A stretch of DNA of 52,857 nucleotides, taken from the NCBI GenBank assembly GCA_902495455.1, contig CABUXJ010000017.1, positions 1 through 52,857 on the forward strand. The letters run 5' to 3'. The notes under the pieces were generated by a model. It saw only the letters and a program-made list of their open reading frames with translations. It searched no databases and was not told where the DNA came from. The position numbers were made by a program, and so were the translations under genes. Positions 52,671 to 52,857 of this stretch are shown here, piece by piece (the stretch's first letter is position 1; every line of letters starts with the position of its first letter). Source of the stretch: an uncultured Prevotella sp. (lineage in GTDB: Bacteria; Bacteroidota; Bacteroidia; Bacteroidales; Bacteroidaceae).

Positions 52671-52857
52671 CATAGAATTTTCCGATTTTTGTGTTGCAGA
52701 GGCTATAAATATGAAAGAAGCAAGGTTGGTTATCTACATTAAAGAGTCAACAAGCAAGTGCAATATTACGAAAAGTTTTTGTAAAACTCTCTCACGGGTG
52801 TAGAAAAATGTAGTTTTTCTCTTGGTCTTCGGTTTATTTTAGCCTGTATGACCGCAA

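Overview
The window looks like part of a Bacteroidales chromosome, most likely from the Prevotellaceae or a close relative. The evidence is the repeated -7 promoter element TAnnTTTG (with a TTTG box about 20 bases upstream in the best cases), weak Shine-Dalgarno sequences, fused nuoCD in a complex I operon that lacks nuoEFG, PorP/OprP-type porins, PCMD and DUF3791/DUF3990 proteins, and a type-B C-terminal domain of the type IX secretion kind. No rRNA, tRNA, CRISPR array, prophage or complete insertion sequence was seen. Genus-level placement is inference.

Layout. (1) 163-6780: a histidine-utilisation operon, ftcD-hutU-hutH-hutI, behind one clear promoter; it converts histidine through urocanate, imidazolonepropionate and formiminoglutamate to glutamate and folate-bound one-carbon units. 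(2) 6802-12200, minus strand: envelope genes (phosphoethanolamine transferase, BamA/TamA-like barrel, PCMD surface protein, phosphate-selective-type porin) separated by purine-rich minisatellites. (3) 12335-19831: two non-coding direct repeats of about 530 bp flank a redox cassette made of an AraC regulator, two iron-type alcohol dehydrogenase homologues (one without any of its metal ligands), a lipoprotein joining flavodoxin and esterase domains, and an aldo/keto reductase. (4) 20072-25232: pectin genes (PL9 pectate lyase, CE8 pectinesterase) and a LysR regulator with a palindromic operator. (5) 25295-30288: a split ThrE exporter with a small overlapping membrane protein, an alpha/beta hydrolase behind a 22-bp operator-like array, a BadF-type kinase, and an overlapping DUF3791-DUF3990-DUF3791 operon that looks like an ADP-ribosyltransferase-fold toxin-antitoxin module. 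(6) 30502-40502: the nuoABCDHIJKLMN operon with a terminator, then comEC. (7) 42278-46394: an accessory, lower-GC stretch with a small HTH protein, a lipoprotein, several long hairpins, a 33-bp promoter-derived tandem array and an AAA/DUF4143 ATPase. (8) 46395-52619: SGNH hydrolase, NhaA, UvrA and a small exported protein with a type-B C-terminal domain.

The most unusual signals are an in-frame insertion of a MITE-like element into uvrA that carries a 7-bp tandem repeat able to frameshift the gene, the matched repeats bracketing the redox cassette, the metal-site-less alcohol dehydrogenase homologue, the DUF3791/DUF3990 operon, and regulatory-looking tandem arrays upstream of two genes. All calls come from reading the sequence; family names rest on recognised motifs, not on database searches.
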